From Streptomyces sp. NBC_00154 (lineage in GTDB: Bacteria > Actinomycetota > Actinomycetes > Streptomycetales > Streptomycetaceae): DNA of 64,000 nucleotides. How positions within the stretch are numbered: the first letter of the stretch is position 1; every line of letters starts with the position of its first letter. Positions 35,785-43,441 of the stretch are shown one piece after another. The stretch covers positions 6,020,501 to 6,084,500 of the forward strand of contig NZ_JAPEMI010000001.1 of the NCBI RefSeq assembly GCF_026342835.1. The letters are read 5' to 3'. A program made the position numbers and the translations under genes. The notes under the pieces are model-generated. The model saw only the letters and a program-made list of their open reading frames with translations, had not been told where the DNA came from and searched no databases.

Positions 35785-37118
35785 CGTCCGTCCTCCGCCC
35801 CGTCGTCGGAGCCGGGCAGCGGTGCGTGCAGCAGTACCCGCGCCGCGCGGCGCCCCGAAGCGTCCGCCACATCCAGCCGCCAGCCCGCCAGCTCGATAGA
35901 GTCGCCCACGGCCGGGATCCGGCCCACCTCCGTGGCGATCAGTCCGGCGAGCGTCTCGTACGGTCCTTCCGGCACCCGGAGTCCGATGGCCCGCAGCTGG
36001 TCGGTGCGGGCGGCACCGTCGGCCGACCAGAGGGTGCGCCCGTAGGCGTCCTCACCGGCCGGTGCGAGGTCCGGCGTCTCGTGCGGGTCGTGCTCGTCGC
36101 GTACCTCGCCGACCACCTCCTCGACGATGTCCTCCAGCGTGACGACTCCGGCCGTGCCGCCGTACTCGTCGATGACCACGGCCATTGCGAGCTTGCCGGA
36201 GAGCCGGTCGAGCAGCCGGTCCACGGTGAGGGTCTCCGGTACGAGCAGGGGCTCGCGCAACATCTCCGACACGCGCGTACGCGGCCTCTCCTCGGCCGGG
36301 ATCGCCAGCACGTCCTTGATGTGTGCGACGCCGACGACGGTGTCGAGGCTGCCCCGGTAGACGGGGAAGCGGGACAGTCCGGTCGCCCGGGTGGCGTTCG
36401 CGACGTCCTCGGCGGTCGCCTGCACCTCCAGCGCGGTGACCTGCACCCGTGGGGTCATCACATTCTCCGCGGTCAGATCTGCGAGATTGAGAGTGCGGAC
36501 GAAGAGTTCCGCGGTGTCCGCTTCCAGCGCGCCCGCCTTCGCCGAGTGACGGGCCAGCGCCACCAGCTCCTGCGGGCTGCGGGCGGAGGCCAGCTCCTCG
36601 GTCGGTTCGAGACCGACGCGGCGCACGATCCGGTTGGCCGTGTTGTTGAGGTGGCTGATGAAGGGCCGGAAGACTGCGGTGAAGGCCCGCTGCGGGGTGG
36701 CCACGGCCTTCGCCATGGCGAGCGGCGAAGAGATCGCCCAGTTCTTCGGGACGAGTTCGCCGACGACCATCAGGAACACCGTGGACAGTGCCGTTCCGAG
36801 CACCAGCGCCACCGAGGACGCCACACTCGGGGACAGTCCGGTCGCCTCGACCGGACCGCGGATCAGTTTCGCGATCGACGGCTCGGAGATCATGCCGACG
36901 ACCAGATTGGTGACGGTGATGCCGAGCTGCGCGCCGGAGAGCTGGAAGGTGAGGCTGCGCACCGCCTTCATGGCGCTCGCCGCGCCCCGCTCGCCCCGCG
37001 TCACCGCCCTTTCGAGCTGACCGCGCTCGACGGTGGTCAGAGAGAATTCGGCCGCGACGAAGGCACCGCAGGCGAGCGAGAGCAGTACTGCCACGAGCAG
37101 CAGGAGCACTTCGGTCAT
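35781..37118 (-). CDS. CNNM/CBS/CorC_HlyC membrane protein (hemolysin family)
   Basis: A 445-residue protein with DUF21/CNNM membrane domain (about 1-190; LLLLVAVLLSLACGAFVAAEF, LSGAQLGITVTNLVVGMI), two CBS domains (about 215-335; AENVMTPRVQVTAL, TAGVVTLEDIVEEVVGEV) and a C-terminal CorC_HlyC domain (about 350-435). The family exports or senses Mg2+/Co2+. First gene of a two-gene operon with a shorter paralogue; the 227 bp upstream contain an AT-richer patch near 37245-37260 that may be its promoter. Confidence 0.94.
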   Translation of the reverse strand: MTEVLLLLVAVLLSLACGAFVAAEFSLTTVERGQLERAVTRGERGAASAMKAVRSLTFQLSGAQLGITVTNLVVGMISEPSIAKLIRGPVEATGLSPSVASSVALVLGTALSTVFLMVVGELVPKNWAISSPLAMAKAVATPQRAFTAVFRPFISHLNNTANRIVRRVGLEPTEELASARSPQELVALARHSAKAGALEADTAELFVRTLNLADLTAENVMTPRVQVTALEVQATAEDVANATRATGLSRFPVYRGSLDTVVGVAHIKDVLAIPAEERPRTRVSEMLREPLLVPETLTVDRLLDRLSGKLAMAVVIDEYGGTAGVVTLEDIVEEVVGEVRDEHDPHETPDLAPAGEDAYGRTLWSADGAARTDQLRAIGLRVPEGPYETLAGLIATEVGRIPAVGDSIELAGWRLDVADASGRRAARVLLHAPLPGSDDGAEDGR

Positions 37119-37345
37119 CGGTTCACCTCCGTCCCATGATCGGGCAGGGACAGGAGGATCGCTCGATGTCGGCGATGTCGGCTTCTACTGGGAGGCTCGC
37201 CCATGGGCGGACGCTCACACCTTTCGGGAGGACGGGTCGACGGTGTACCTATAGTAAAGGGTCGGCAAAGTCGCTTGCTCTGCGGGTGTTCGCCGACCGG
37301 CGTTCGGGCCCGCAGGGGCTTGATCCACAACAGTCCTGCCTGTGC

Positions 37346-37765
37346 CTACAGCGGTTTCACCCAGCGTCGCCAGTGATCCTCGCGGTGGTATCCAGCGGCA
37401 GCCCATGTGTGGTGCGCCCGTTCGTTGGCTTCCAGGACCATGGCGTCGACCCGTCGCCCGCCCAGGTCGACGAACCGTTGTTCCGCTGCTTCCAGCAAGG
37501 CGGTGGCGATGCCTTGCCGACGGCAGTCCGGGTGTACGGCCAGCCGGTAGGCGGAGCATCGCCAACCATCGAAACCGGCTATGACGGTTCCCGCGAGAAG
37601 ACCGTCACGCTCGGCGAGGAGCAGGGCTTCGGGGTCCCTTGAGATGAGTCGGGCCACCCCGTCGTAGTCGTCGCTGATGCTGGTTCCTTCTGCGGCTTCG
37701 CTCCAGAACTGCAGCACGGCGTCGATGTCCGAGAGGCCGGCGCAACGGATGTAGAGATCACTCAT
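37346..37765 (-). CDS. GNAT-family N-acetyltransferase
   Basis: A 139-residue single GNAT domain: IRCAGLSDIDAVLQFW at the N-terminus, RLAVHPDCRRQGIATALLEA as the acetyl-CoA loop (Q/RxxGxG/A), and ANERAHHTWAAAGYHREDHW near the C-terminus. The substrate is unknown (protein or small amine). ATG at 37765 is taken; a TTG 12 bp upstream is in frame. It is divergent from the DNA ligase gene, and the shared 132 bp contain a 15-bp tandem repeat at 37801-37830. Confidence 0.88.
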   Translation of the reverse strand: MSDLYIRCAGLSDIDAVLQFWSEAAEGTSISDDYDGVARLISRDPEALLLAERDGLLAGTVIAGFDGWRCSAYRLAVHPDCRRQGIATALLEAAEQRFVDLGGRRVDAMVLEANERAHHTWAAAGYHREDHWRRWVKPL

Positions 37766-37800
37766 TGGGTGAGCCAATCAGAACGCCGACCCGCTCGGCG

Positions 37801-37830
37801 AACGTTTTCCGCACTAACGTTTTCCGTACT
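37801..37830. repeat. 15-bp tandem repeat between the GNAT and DNA ligase genes
   Basis: AACGTTTTCCGCACT (37801-37815) is directly followed by AACGTTTTCCGTACT (37816-37830), differing at one base. It sits in the divergent promoter region, much more AT-rich than its surroundings, and is a candidate regulator-binding site. Confidence 0.7.
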
Positions 37831-37897
37831 GAGGAATCGAGAGCCGCCGCCCGGACCGGGCCTGCGGAGTCATGTTCGTCGTTCGATCATCGAAGGT

Positions 37898-38866
37898 ATG
37901 GCCCCGAATCCCGAGCGCGCCCCTTTCGCGCCTCCGTCGATCGCACCGATGCTGGCCGTGCCGGGGCCGCTGCCGGTGCACGATGAGGAGTGGGCGTTCG
38001 AGGCCAAATGGGATGGTGCCCGCTCCGTCCTGACCAGCGCAGGCGACGGAACCGTGCAGCTGACTTCGCGGGCGGGCAACGACATCACCGTGACCTATCC
38101 CGAGCTGCAGGCGCTCGGCGGGATCCTGCGTGGGCGGGGTGTCGTGCTCGACGGTGAGGTCGTGGTCCTGGACGCCCTGGGACGGCCCGACTTCGGGTTG
38201 CTCCAGCGCCGGATGGGTGTGGTGAACGCACGCCACGCCACTCGCCTGGCACAGCAGACACCCGTCCAGCTCGTGGTCTTCGACGTGATGTTCCTGGACG
38301 GCCGCTCGCTGCTCGCCTCCTCCTACCGCGAGCGCCGCCAGGTCCTGTCCGGACTGGGGCTGGCCGGTCCGCACTGGTCGACGCCGGGATACGTGCACGG
38401 ACACGGTGCCCGGACGTGGGAAGCCGTGGTGCGCGAGGGCCTGGAAGGCGTGGTCGCCAAGAGGCTTGCCTCCCCGTACACGCCAGGGGCCCGCTCGCCC
38501 AACTGGCGCAAGACCAAGAGGGTCGAGACCCTGGACGTGGTCATCGGCGGCTGGACGCGGAGGCGCGGCGCGGCGGGGGACGTGCCGGGCGCGGTTCTGG
38601 TCGGTGTGGATACGCCGGCCGGCCTGCGGTACGCGGGATCGGTGGGGTCGGGGATGTCCGAGCGTGAGCTGGCCGAACTCGCCGCTTACCTGGCGGTCAT
38701 CGCGCGCCCGACGTCACCGTTCACCGGCCCGGTCCGGGTGACTGACGCGCACTGGGTCGAGCCGCGGCTGGTAGCTGAGGTGACCGCCTCGGAGTGGACC
38801 GCCGCCGGCCGCCTGCGTCATCCGGTCTGGCAACGGCTACGGCCGGACCTGACGCGGCTGGACTGA
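37898..38866 (+). CDS. ATP-dependent DNA ligase (LigD-ligase-domain type)
   Basis: A 322-residue ATP-dependent ligase without the polymerase and nuclease domains of full LigD. Motif I EAKWDGARSV (AMP-lysine), motif III VVLDGEVVVLD, motif IV EGVVAKRLASPY, motif V SPNWRKTKRV, followed by an OB-fold domain (DVVIGGWTRRRG ... WVEPRLVAEVT). It joins nicked DNA and may act in end joining or long-term repair. ATG at 37898 fits the family N-terminus; the open frame upstream is not conserved in character. Confidence 0.9.
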   Translation: MAPNPERAPFAPPSIAPMLAVPGPLPVHDEEWAFEAKWDGARSVLTSAGDGTVQLTSRAGNDITVTYPELQALGGILRGRGVVLDGEVVVLDALGRPDFGLLQRRMGVVNARHATRLAQQTPVQLVVFDVMFLDGRSLLASSYRERRQVLSGLGLAGPHWSTPGYVHGHGARTWEAVVREGLEGVVAKRLASPYTPGARSPNWRKTKRVETLDVVIGGWTRRRGAAGDVPGAVLVGVDTPAGLRYAGSVGSGMSERELAELAAYLAVIARPTSPFTGPVRVTDAHWVEPRLVAEVTASEWTAAGRLRHPVWQRLRPDLTRLD

Positions 38867-38879
38867 GTACCGGAGGTGA

Positions 38880-39298
38880 CCGATGACGGGGCGATGTCGC
38901 GCCGCTGCCAGGACGGAGTCGCGTCGACGGCGGCGGCGAGCTCGGGGATCGTGGGCCTGGCAGCCGGGTCGGGCCGGAGGCAGCTGTCGATGGTCGCGGC
39001 GAGATCGCGAGGGTGGCGCCGACGGTACCTGATCGGCGGAGAAGCTTCTTCGAGCTGCGGATACCAATCGTGCTGGCCGCCCGTGCGGTTGCCGTCGTCG
39101 GTCCCGTCATTGGTCTCGCCGCTGTCGAACGAACGGCGCGTCGCCGGTGGCGACTTCGTACAGGGTGACGCCGATGCCCCACACGTCGGCCGCGGCCGAC
39201 AGCGGCCCGCCGCGGGCCCGTTCGGGAGCCAGGGAACAGAAGGTGCCGACGCCCGGAGGGGCAGTCGTGACCGCCCGGCCGCTCTCGCGCGCCGCGAA
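38880..39298 (-). pseudogene. Remnant of a serine/threonine protein kinase (C-lobe, frameshifted)
   Basis: Reverse-strand translation gives VGTFCSLAPERARG (activation segment and APE motif), then SAAADVWGIGVTLYEVATG (DVWGxG motif, subdomain IX), which runs into a stop soon after DAPFVRQ. The next frame continues YPQLEEASPPIRYRRRHPRD, then CLRPDPAARPTIPELAAAV, the kinase C-lobe (subdomains X-XI). The N-lobe with the ATP site and HRD/DFG motifs is missing; just upstream is the stop of the 74-residue gene. So this is a truncated kinase with one frameshift. Confidence 0.75.
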
Positions 39299-39523
39299 TC
39301 AGGCGGCCTTGTACTGATGCGCTTCGGCGCCCTGCCACTGGACCACGGCTCGGTTGTCGAGGATCCGTTTCGGGTCCGCCAGACCGGCGTCGGCAAGGAA
39401 CACGATGAGGTCGTGATCGCTGTGCGCGAGTCCGAGTCTCTCGTCGCGATTGTTGACGTGCACGGTTACGGGCCGGGCGCCGGACGGGGTGGGTGCGTGG
39501 ATGGTGATCGGTGGTGTCGCCAT
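39299..39523 (-). CDS. Small conserved hypothetical protein (74 aa)
   Basis: A 74-residue soluble protein (ITIHAPTPSGARPVTVHVNN, then LGLAHSDHDLIVFLADAGL and VVQWQGAEAHQYKAA). Similar small proteins occur in Streptomyces; function unknown. It is in the same frame as the decayed kinase that follows its stop codon, so it may be what remained after a deletion that removed the kinase N-lobe. Confidence 0.6.
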   Translation of the reverse strand: MATPPITIHAPTPSGARPVTVHVNNRDERLGLAHSDHDLIVFLADAGLADPKRILDNRAVVQWQGAEAHQYKAA

Positions 39524-39708
39524 GACTCCAGGGTGGCCCCGCGTGAGGGCGGGCGCATCCGGTCGGCCCGGATACCGGGCCCCGGTCCGGCATGAGGATC
39601 GGAGCGTGACGATCCGAGTACGTTCGGTGGTCGACGTCGCACTCGGTCCCGCAGGTGCCTCCCACCAGGTCGGTCCCGCCCGACCGTCGAACGCTCACCG
39701 TCATGCGG

Positions 39709-40593
39709 TCAGCTGCCGGCGAGCTCCTGGACGATCGGGCCGAATGCCTCCATGTTCGGCTCCAGCACCGTCAGGTACGAGAAGCCGTACCGCTCCCGGC
39801 GCTCCCTCAGCTGCTCGGTGACCGCCCGCACCGTGCCCATCGCGAGCAGCGGCAGGGCAAGGGCCTGGTCCTCGTCGAGGTGCGGTGTCAGCGGCAGCAC
39901 CTCGCGCACGGCTGCACGACGGTCGTTGGTCGTCCGGACGAACTGGATGAGCAGATTCAGCTCCGCCGGGCTCTCCCGCGCGGCGGCGGCGAACCGCCGG
40001 TAGGCGGCGACGCGCTCGTCCAGCTGCTCGGCGGTGAGGGGCACGAGTTTGCCGGTCCGGTCGCTCACCGCCCCGGTGAACGCCACGATCTCCGCGAAGC
40101 GGGCCGCCAGACGCAGGACCCGGTTCCCGTTCCCACCGATCAGCAGTGGTGGCCTGGGGTGCTGCGGGGACTTCGGGACGTGGTTGTCGTCGCGCAGCAG
40201 CCGGTCCAGCTCCTCGACCGTACGTCGCAGATGGTCCACCCGTCCGCCGGGGGAGAGGAACTCGATACCCGCCCGGTCGTGCTCCTCGCGTACGTATCCG
40301 GCCCCGATCCCCAGCTCCAGGCGACCCTCGGTCAGCGCATCCGTACCGGCGGCCTCGCGGGCCAGCAGCGTCGGGTTCCAGAAGGCGGCATTGAGCACGA
40401 AGGTGCCGACACGGGGCCGCTCCGTGGCCTCTGCGGCGGCGACCAGTGCCGGGGAGGGGGCCGGCAGGCCCAGGTGGTCGGGGACCAGGATCACGTCGTA
40501 TCCGAGCTGCTCCGCGCGGCGGCATCGGGTGCGCCAGTCCGTCCCGCCGGCCGGCGTCAGCATGTTCACTCCGAATCGAAACGGCCTTGCCAT
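39709..40593 (-). CDS. LLM-class F420-dependent oxidoreductase
   Basis: A 294-residue luciferase-like monooxygenase of the F420-dependent group. FRFGVNMLTPAGG at the start, CRRAEQLGYDVILVPDHLG (about 20), RPRVGTFVLNAAFWNPTLLA, RLELGIGAGYVREEHDRAGI and PPLLIGGNGNRVLRLAARFA (about 150-175) follow the family pattern. The cofactor is F420 rather than flavin by family assignment, not proven here. ATG at 40593 is preceded by GGAGAGG. Alone, divergent from the Doc-like pair. Confidence 0.92.
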   Translation of the reverse strand: MARPFRFGVNMLTPAGGTDWRTRCRRAEQLGYDVILVPDHLGLPAPSPALVAAAEATERPRVGTFVLNAAFWNPTLLAREAAGTDALTEGRLELGIGAGYVREEHDRAGIEFLSPGGRVDHLRRTVEELDRLLRDDNHVPKSPQHPRPPLLIGGNGNRVLRLAARFAEIVAFTGAVSDRTGKLVPLTAEQLDERVAAYRRFAAAARESPAELNLLIQFVRTTNDRRAAVREVLPLTPHLDEDQALALPLLAMGTVRAVTEQLRERRERYGFSYLTVLEPNMEAFGPIVQELAGS

Positions 40594-40678
40594 GGCCTCT
40601 CCTCGCGCCGGGTTGATCGATGGACAGGCCACACACTCTGCCAAGGGAGAGCGTTGTCCGTATGACGAACCGTTCCCC

Positions 40679-40714
40679 TTGCCGGTGCTAGCAATCCCGC
40701 GCTAGCTTGTTGAT
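40679..40714 (+). promoter_or_regulatory. Promoter and operator-like repeats of the toxin-antitoxin pair
   Basis: TTGCCG (40679-40684), 18 bases, TAGCTT (40703-40708), then six bases to the GTG start. GCTAGC occurs at 40687-40692 and 40701-40706, the second overlapping the -10 box. Repeats over the promoter are typical of autoregulation by the antitoxin; the mRNA would be leaderless or nearly so. Confidence 0.5.
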
Positions 40715-40942
40715 GTGCCCAAGACTCAGCTGAACGTACGAGTGGACGAGGCCACCGCCGAGGCCGCGCGGCAGCGCGCGCTGCAGAGGGGGATGAGCGT
40801 GAACCGCTACATAGAGGAGCTCGTCAAACAGGATGCGGGCGAAGTCGGACATACTTTTATCGAAGCCGCTGCCGACTTCATGAAGCAGTACGAGTCGGTC
40901 TTCGCCGAGGAGTTCGGCCCGGAGCGCAAAGGCACCCGTTGA
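40715..40942 (+). CDS. Ribbon-helix-helix (CopG/Arc-type) antitoxin
   Basis: A 75-residue protein: KTQLNVRVDEATAEAARQRA (beta-strand then first helix) and GMSVNRYIEELVKQD (second helix) form a ribbon-helix-helix DNA-binding domain; the C-terminal part (HTFIEAAADFMKQYESVFA) would contact the toxin. GTG start. The stop overlaps the start of the Doc-like gene (TTGA), so the pair is co-translated as in classic toxin-antitoxin operons. Confidence 0.85.
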   Translation: MPKTQLNVRVDEATAEAARQRALQRGMSVNRYIEELVKQDAGEVGHTFIEAAADFMKQYESVFAEEFGPERKGTR

Positions 40943-41310
40943 ACCTCCGGATCGACCTTTCCTGGCTGCTCATGGTCGCCGAGCACAAGACGCCCGGCGA
41001 TCCACAGGTCGTCGACTGGGGTGCGCTCGTCGCCGCGGTCGCCCGTCATGAGGCGGAGATCTTCGGCAGCCCTGTATACAGCGACCCGCACATCAGGGCC
41101 GCCGCACTCCTGCAGTTGCTGCTCCATGTCCCCGCTCTGGAACACTCCAACGCGATGTTCGCCTCCGCCGTCGCCTACGGCTATCTCGTCGCCTCCGGAC
41201 TGAAGGTCATCACTTCGCCCGAGCAGGTCCGCGACCTGGCCCTGCTGGTGAAGGAGGGCAAGGCCGACGTCCGGGCCATCTCCGACGAGCTCCGCCAATG
41301 GAGCCTGTGA
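40939..41310 (+). CDS. Doc/Fic-like toxin, degenerate catalytic motif
   Basis: A 123-residue protein in the position of the toxin of a CopG/Doc-type pair. Doc proteins phosphorylate EF-Tu or AMPylate targets through HxFx(D/E)GN(G/K)R; the equivalent stretch here, VPALEHSNAMFASAVAYGYL, has the histidine-serine-asparagine region but lacks the GN(G/K)R half. So the fold (about residues 35-100, all helical) may persist without chemistry, or a different activity exists. TTG start overlapping the antitoxin stop; cytosolic. Confidence 0.7.
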   Translation: MNLRIDLSWLLMVAEHKTPGDPQVVDWGALVAAVARHEAEIFGSPVYSDPHIRAAALLQLLLHVPALEHSNAMFASAVAYGYLVASGLKVITSPEQVRDLALLVKEGKADVRAISDELRQWSL

Positions 41311-41374
41311 CTCCTTTTGCGCGGGGTTTCAGGAAGGAGTCCTTCCGCGCTGAACCGTGGCTAATGTCCCGCGC

Positions 41375-41872
41375 ATGACACACATAGGGAACACGCGTGC
41401 GCGACGGATGACAGTGGCGGTTGTCGGCGCTGTGGCCGCCTTGGTGCTCGGCGTCGGCGGGGCGATCGCCGTCGGAGCCCCGGACGACGGCTCGGCCGAC
41501 CCGACTCCCGTCCCCACCGAAACGTCCGACGGCGGCTCCGTCGGAGGCTCGGGCGGCACGGACGGCGGCACCACCGATGGTGGTGGCACGGGCACGGCCG
41601 GGGGCAGTACCGATGGTGGTGGCACGGACGGCGGCAGCGTGAGCGGTTCGGGCGGCGTGGATCCCAGCCCCACCCCGACCGATGCCCCGGACCCCACGGA
41701 CAGCCCTGACCCCACCGATGGACCCACCCCGTCTCCCACCGGCCCGACGAGCATCGACGACCTGACGAAGCGCATCGACGACCTCGAGAAGAAGGTCGAC
41801 CAGCTGCCCACGAAGAAGGAGCTGGCCGACGCACTGCGGGCGTACGCGGACAAGCTGGAGCAGGAGGACTGA
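41375..41872 (+). CDS. Exported or membrane-anchored protein with Gly/Thr/Asp-rich linker and coiled coil
   Basis: A 165-residue protein. A short basic start (RARRMTV) precedes a hydrophobic helix (AVVGAVAALVLGVGGAIAVG, about residues 13-32), then a low-complexity Gly/Ser/Thr/Asp segment (about 50-100), a DPT-rich patch, and a charged C-terminal coiled coil (LTKRIDDLEKKVDQL, about 130-160). Could be a cell-surface protein with a flexible stalk. No recognisable domain. ATG at 41375; a GTG at 41357 is possible. It converges with the methyltransferase gene. Confidence 0.7.
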   Translation: MTHIGNTRARRMTVAVVGAVAALVLGVGGAIAVGAPDDGSADPTPVPTETSDGGSVGGSGGTDGGTTDGGGTGTAGGSTDGGGTDGGSVSGSGGVDPSPTPTDAPDPTDSPDPTDGPTPSPTGPTSIDDLTKRIDDLEKKVDQLPTKKELADALRAYADKLEQED

Positions 41873-41876
41873 CGCG

Positions 41877-42554
41877 TCAGTCCACCACGGTCGTCCGGCG
41901 GGCCACGCCCAGCACGCACGCGGAGGTGGGGAGCCGGATCCCCCTCTCCGGCATCTTGACCTTGCGGTACTCCTCCACCACGAACCCGGCCTCCTCGATC
42001 GCGGCGAGCGTGTCCCGCGACGTGTGACACCCACCGCACACCAGCGGCCACACCGTCCGGTCCAGTGCCCGCTGGGTCGCCGCCATGGCGCGGTCGTCGG
42101 CCCGTACATGCTCGAAGAAGCGCAGCTCCCCGCCGGGGCGCAGCACCCGGAGGATCTCCGCGAGCGACCGTTCCATATTCCGTACGGTGCACAGCACGAG
42201 TGACGCGACGGCCCCGTCGAACGCCTCGCTCTTCACCGGCAGCGCCTCCGCGGCAGCCGGTACGACATCCACCGGCATACCGGCACGCAGCGCGGACCGT
42301 AGCGCCAACTGTCGTAGGCGCCACTCGGGTTCGATCGCCACCACTTCGGACACGGCAGGCGGGTAGTGAGCGAAGTTCAGGCCGTTCCCCGCGCCGATCT
42401 CGATGACGCGTCCCGACAGACCCGTGAGCAGATCCGCGCGGATCGCCGCCATGCCGGATCTGGTCTCCGCGGCCACGCTCATGCGGGCATAGACCCGGGC
42501 GAAGACCGGGTGGTGCACCGCGTCCTTCGGGATCTTCGTGCTCCGCAGGCGCAT
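41877..42554 (-). CDS. Class I SAM-dependent methyltransferase
   Basis: A 225-residue methyltransferase. Motif I GRVIEIGAGNGLNFAHYP (about residue 45), post-I EVVAIEPE, motif II EAFDGAVASLVLCTV and LRVLRPGGELRFFEHV (about 120-145) belong to the UbiE/Methyltransf_11 group; the C-terminal GCHTSRDTLAAIEEAGF is typical of actinobacterial members related to thiol/thiocyanate methylators. Acceptor unknown. ATG at 42554 is chosen for the GGAGG upstream. Confidence 0.92.
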   Translation of the reverse strand: MRLRSTKIPKDAVHHPVFARVYARMSVAAETRSGMAAIRADLLTGLSGRVIEIGAGNGLNFAHYPPAVSEVVAIEPEWRLRQLALRSALRAGMPVDVVPAAAEALPVKSEAFDGAVASLVLCTVRNMERSLAEILRVLRPGGELRFFEHVRADDRAMAATQRALDRTVWPLVCGGCHTSRDTLAAIEEAGFVVEEYRKVKMPERGIRLPTSACVLGVARRTTVVD

Positions 42555-42744
42555 GACAGACCTCCTCGACAGGACCGGCTCCACCGCGTCGGCTCCACCG
42601 GACTGCTCGGCGCGGGCGGGCCGGACCCGCCCGAAACCGACCGGAGGAGCCCGACCGGCACTGTACGGCTACTTGGATTCTCCCCCGTCCCGCGCCGCTC
42701 AGCCGCTCAGTCGGCCGGATTCCCGGTCGGCTCCGCCCCGCGGC

Positions 42745-43440
42745 TCAGCGGGCGGTCCGGATCCCGCCCAGCTCCGCCGTCAGCCAACTCGTGGCCCGGG
42801 CACGGAAGTCGACGGGCGCCAGCGCCCCTGCACCGGCGGGCACCACGCCCAGCAGCGGCGCACCCGCCACCACCGGAAGATCGTCGAGATTGCAGCGCGC
42901 GGCCAGGTCCGGCTCGGCCGGCATGCTGCCCACCACCACCCCGAGGCACCCGAGCCCCCGCGCCCGCAGGGCCTCCGAGGTGAGCGCGGTCGTGTTGAGT
43001 GTGCCGAGCCCGGCAGACGTCACGACCAGAACAGGGGCGGCCAGCAGCCGGGCCGCGTCCGCGAGAGTGGCGCCTTCGTCGTCGAACCGTACGAGCAGCC
43101 CGCCCGCACCCTCGACCAGCACCAGATCGTGCTCGGTCGCGAGTTTCTCGGCCGCCTCCGCGATCTGTTCCGGGCGCACGGGCGCCATGCCCGACCGCCG
43201 GGCGGCCGTGTCCGGCGCCAACGGTTCGGGGAACCGGCCCAGTTCGAGGCCGGTGACTGCCTCGCCCGCCAGCCGACGCACCTCGAAGACATCGCCCGGT
43301 TCTCCCGGCGCGACACCCGTCTGGGCCGGCTTGAGCACGGCCACCGAACGCCCGGCGGCGACCGCCACCGCGGCCACCGCCGCCGTGACGACCGTCTTGC
43401 CGATCTCCGTACCCGTGCCGCTCACTACCAGTACCGGCAT
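42745..43440 (-). CDS. bioD: Dethiobiotin synthetase
   Basis: A 231-residue ATP-dependent carboxylase-type ligase that closes the ureido ring of biotin from DAPA and CO2. P-loop VVSGTGTEIGKTVVTA (residues 4-19), substrate lysine region VAVLKPAQTGV, and the VLVEGAGGLLVRF motif (about 105-118) match BioD. Immediately follows bioA (its ATG lies one base after the bioA stop), completing a bioB-bioA-bioD operon on the minus strand. Confidence 0.96.
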   Translation of the reverse strand: MPVLVVSGTGTEIGKTVVTAAVAAVAVAAGRSVAVLKPAQTGVAPGEPGDVFEVRRLAGEAVTGLELGRFPEPLAPDTAARRSGMAPVRPEQIAEAAEKLATEHDLVLVEGAGGLLVRFDDEGATLADAARLLAAPVLVVTSAGLGTLNTTALTSEALRARGLGCLGVVVGSMPAEPDLAARCNLDDLPVVAGAPLLGVVPAGAGALAPVDFRARATSWLTAELGGIRTAR

Positions 43441-43441
43441 C

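Noticed and set aside
37136..37642. 168-codon plus-strand frame upstream of and over the GNAT gene
   Set aside because: Starts in the promoter region of the CNNM operon and covers the GNAT gene antisense; no ribosome site or family similarity.
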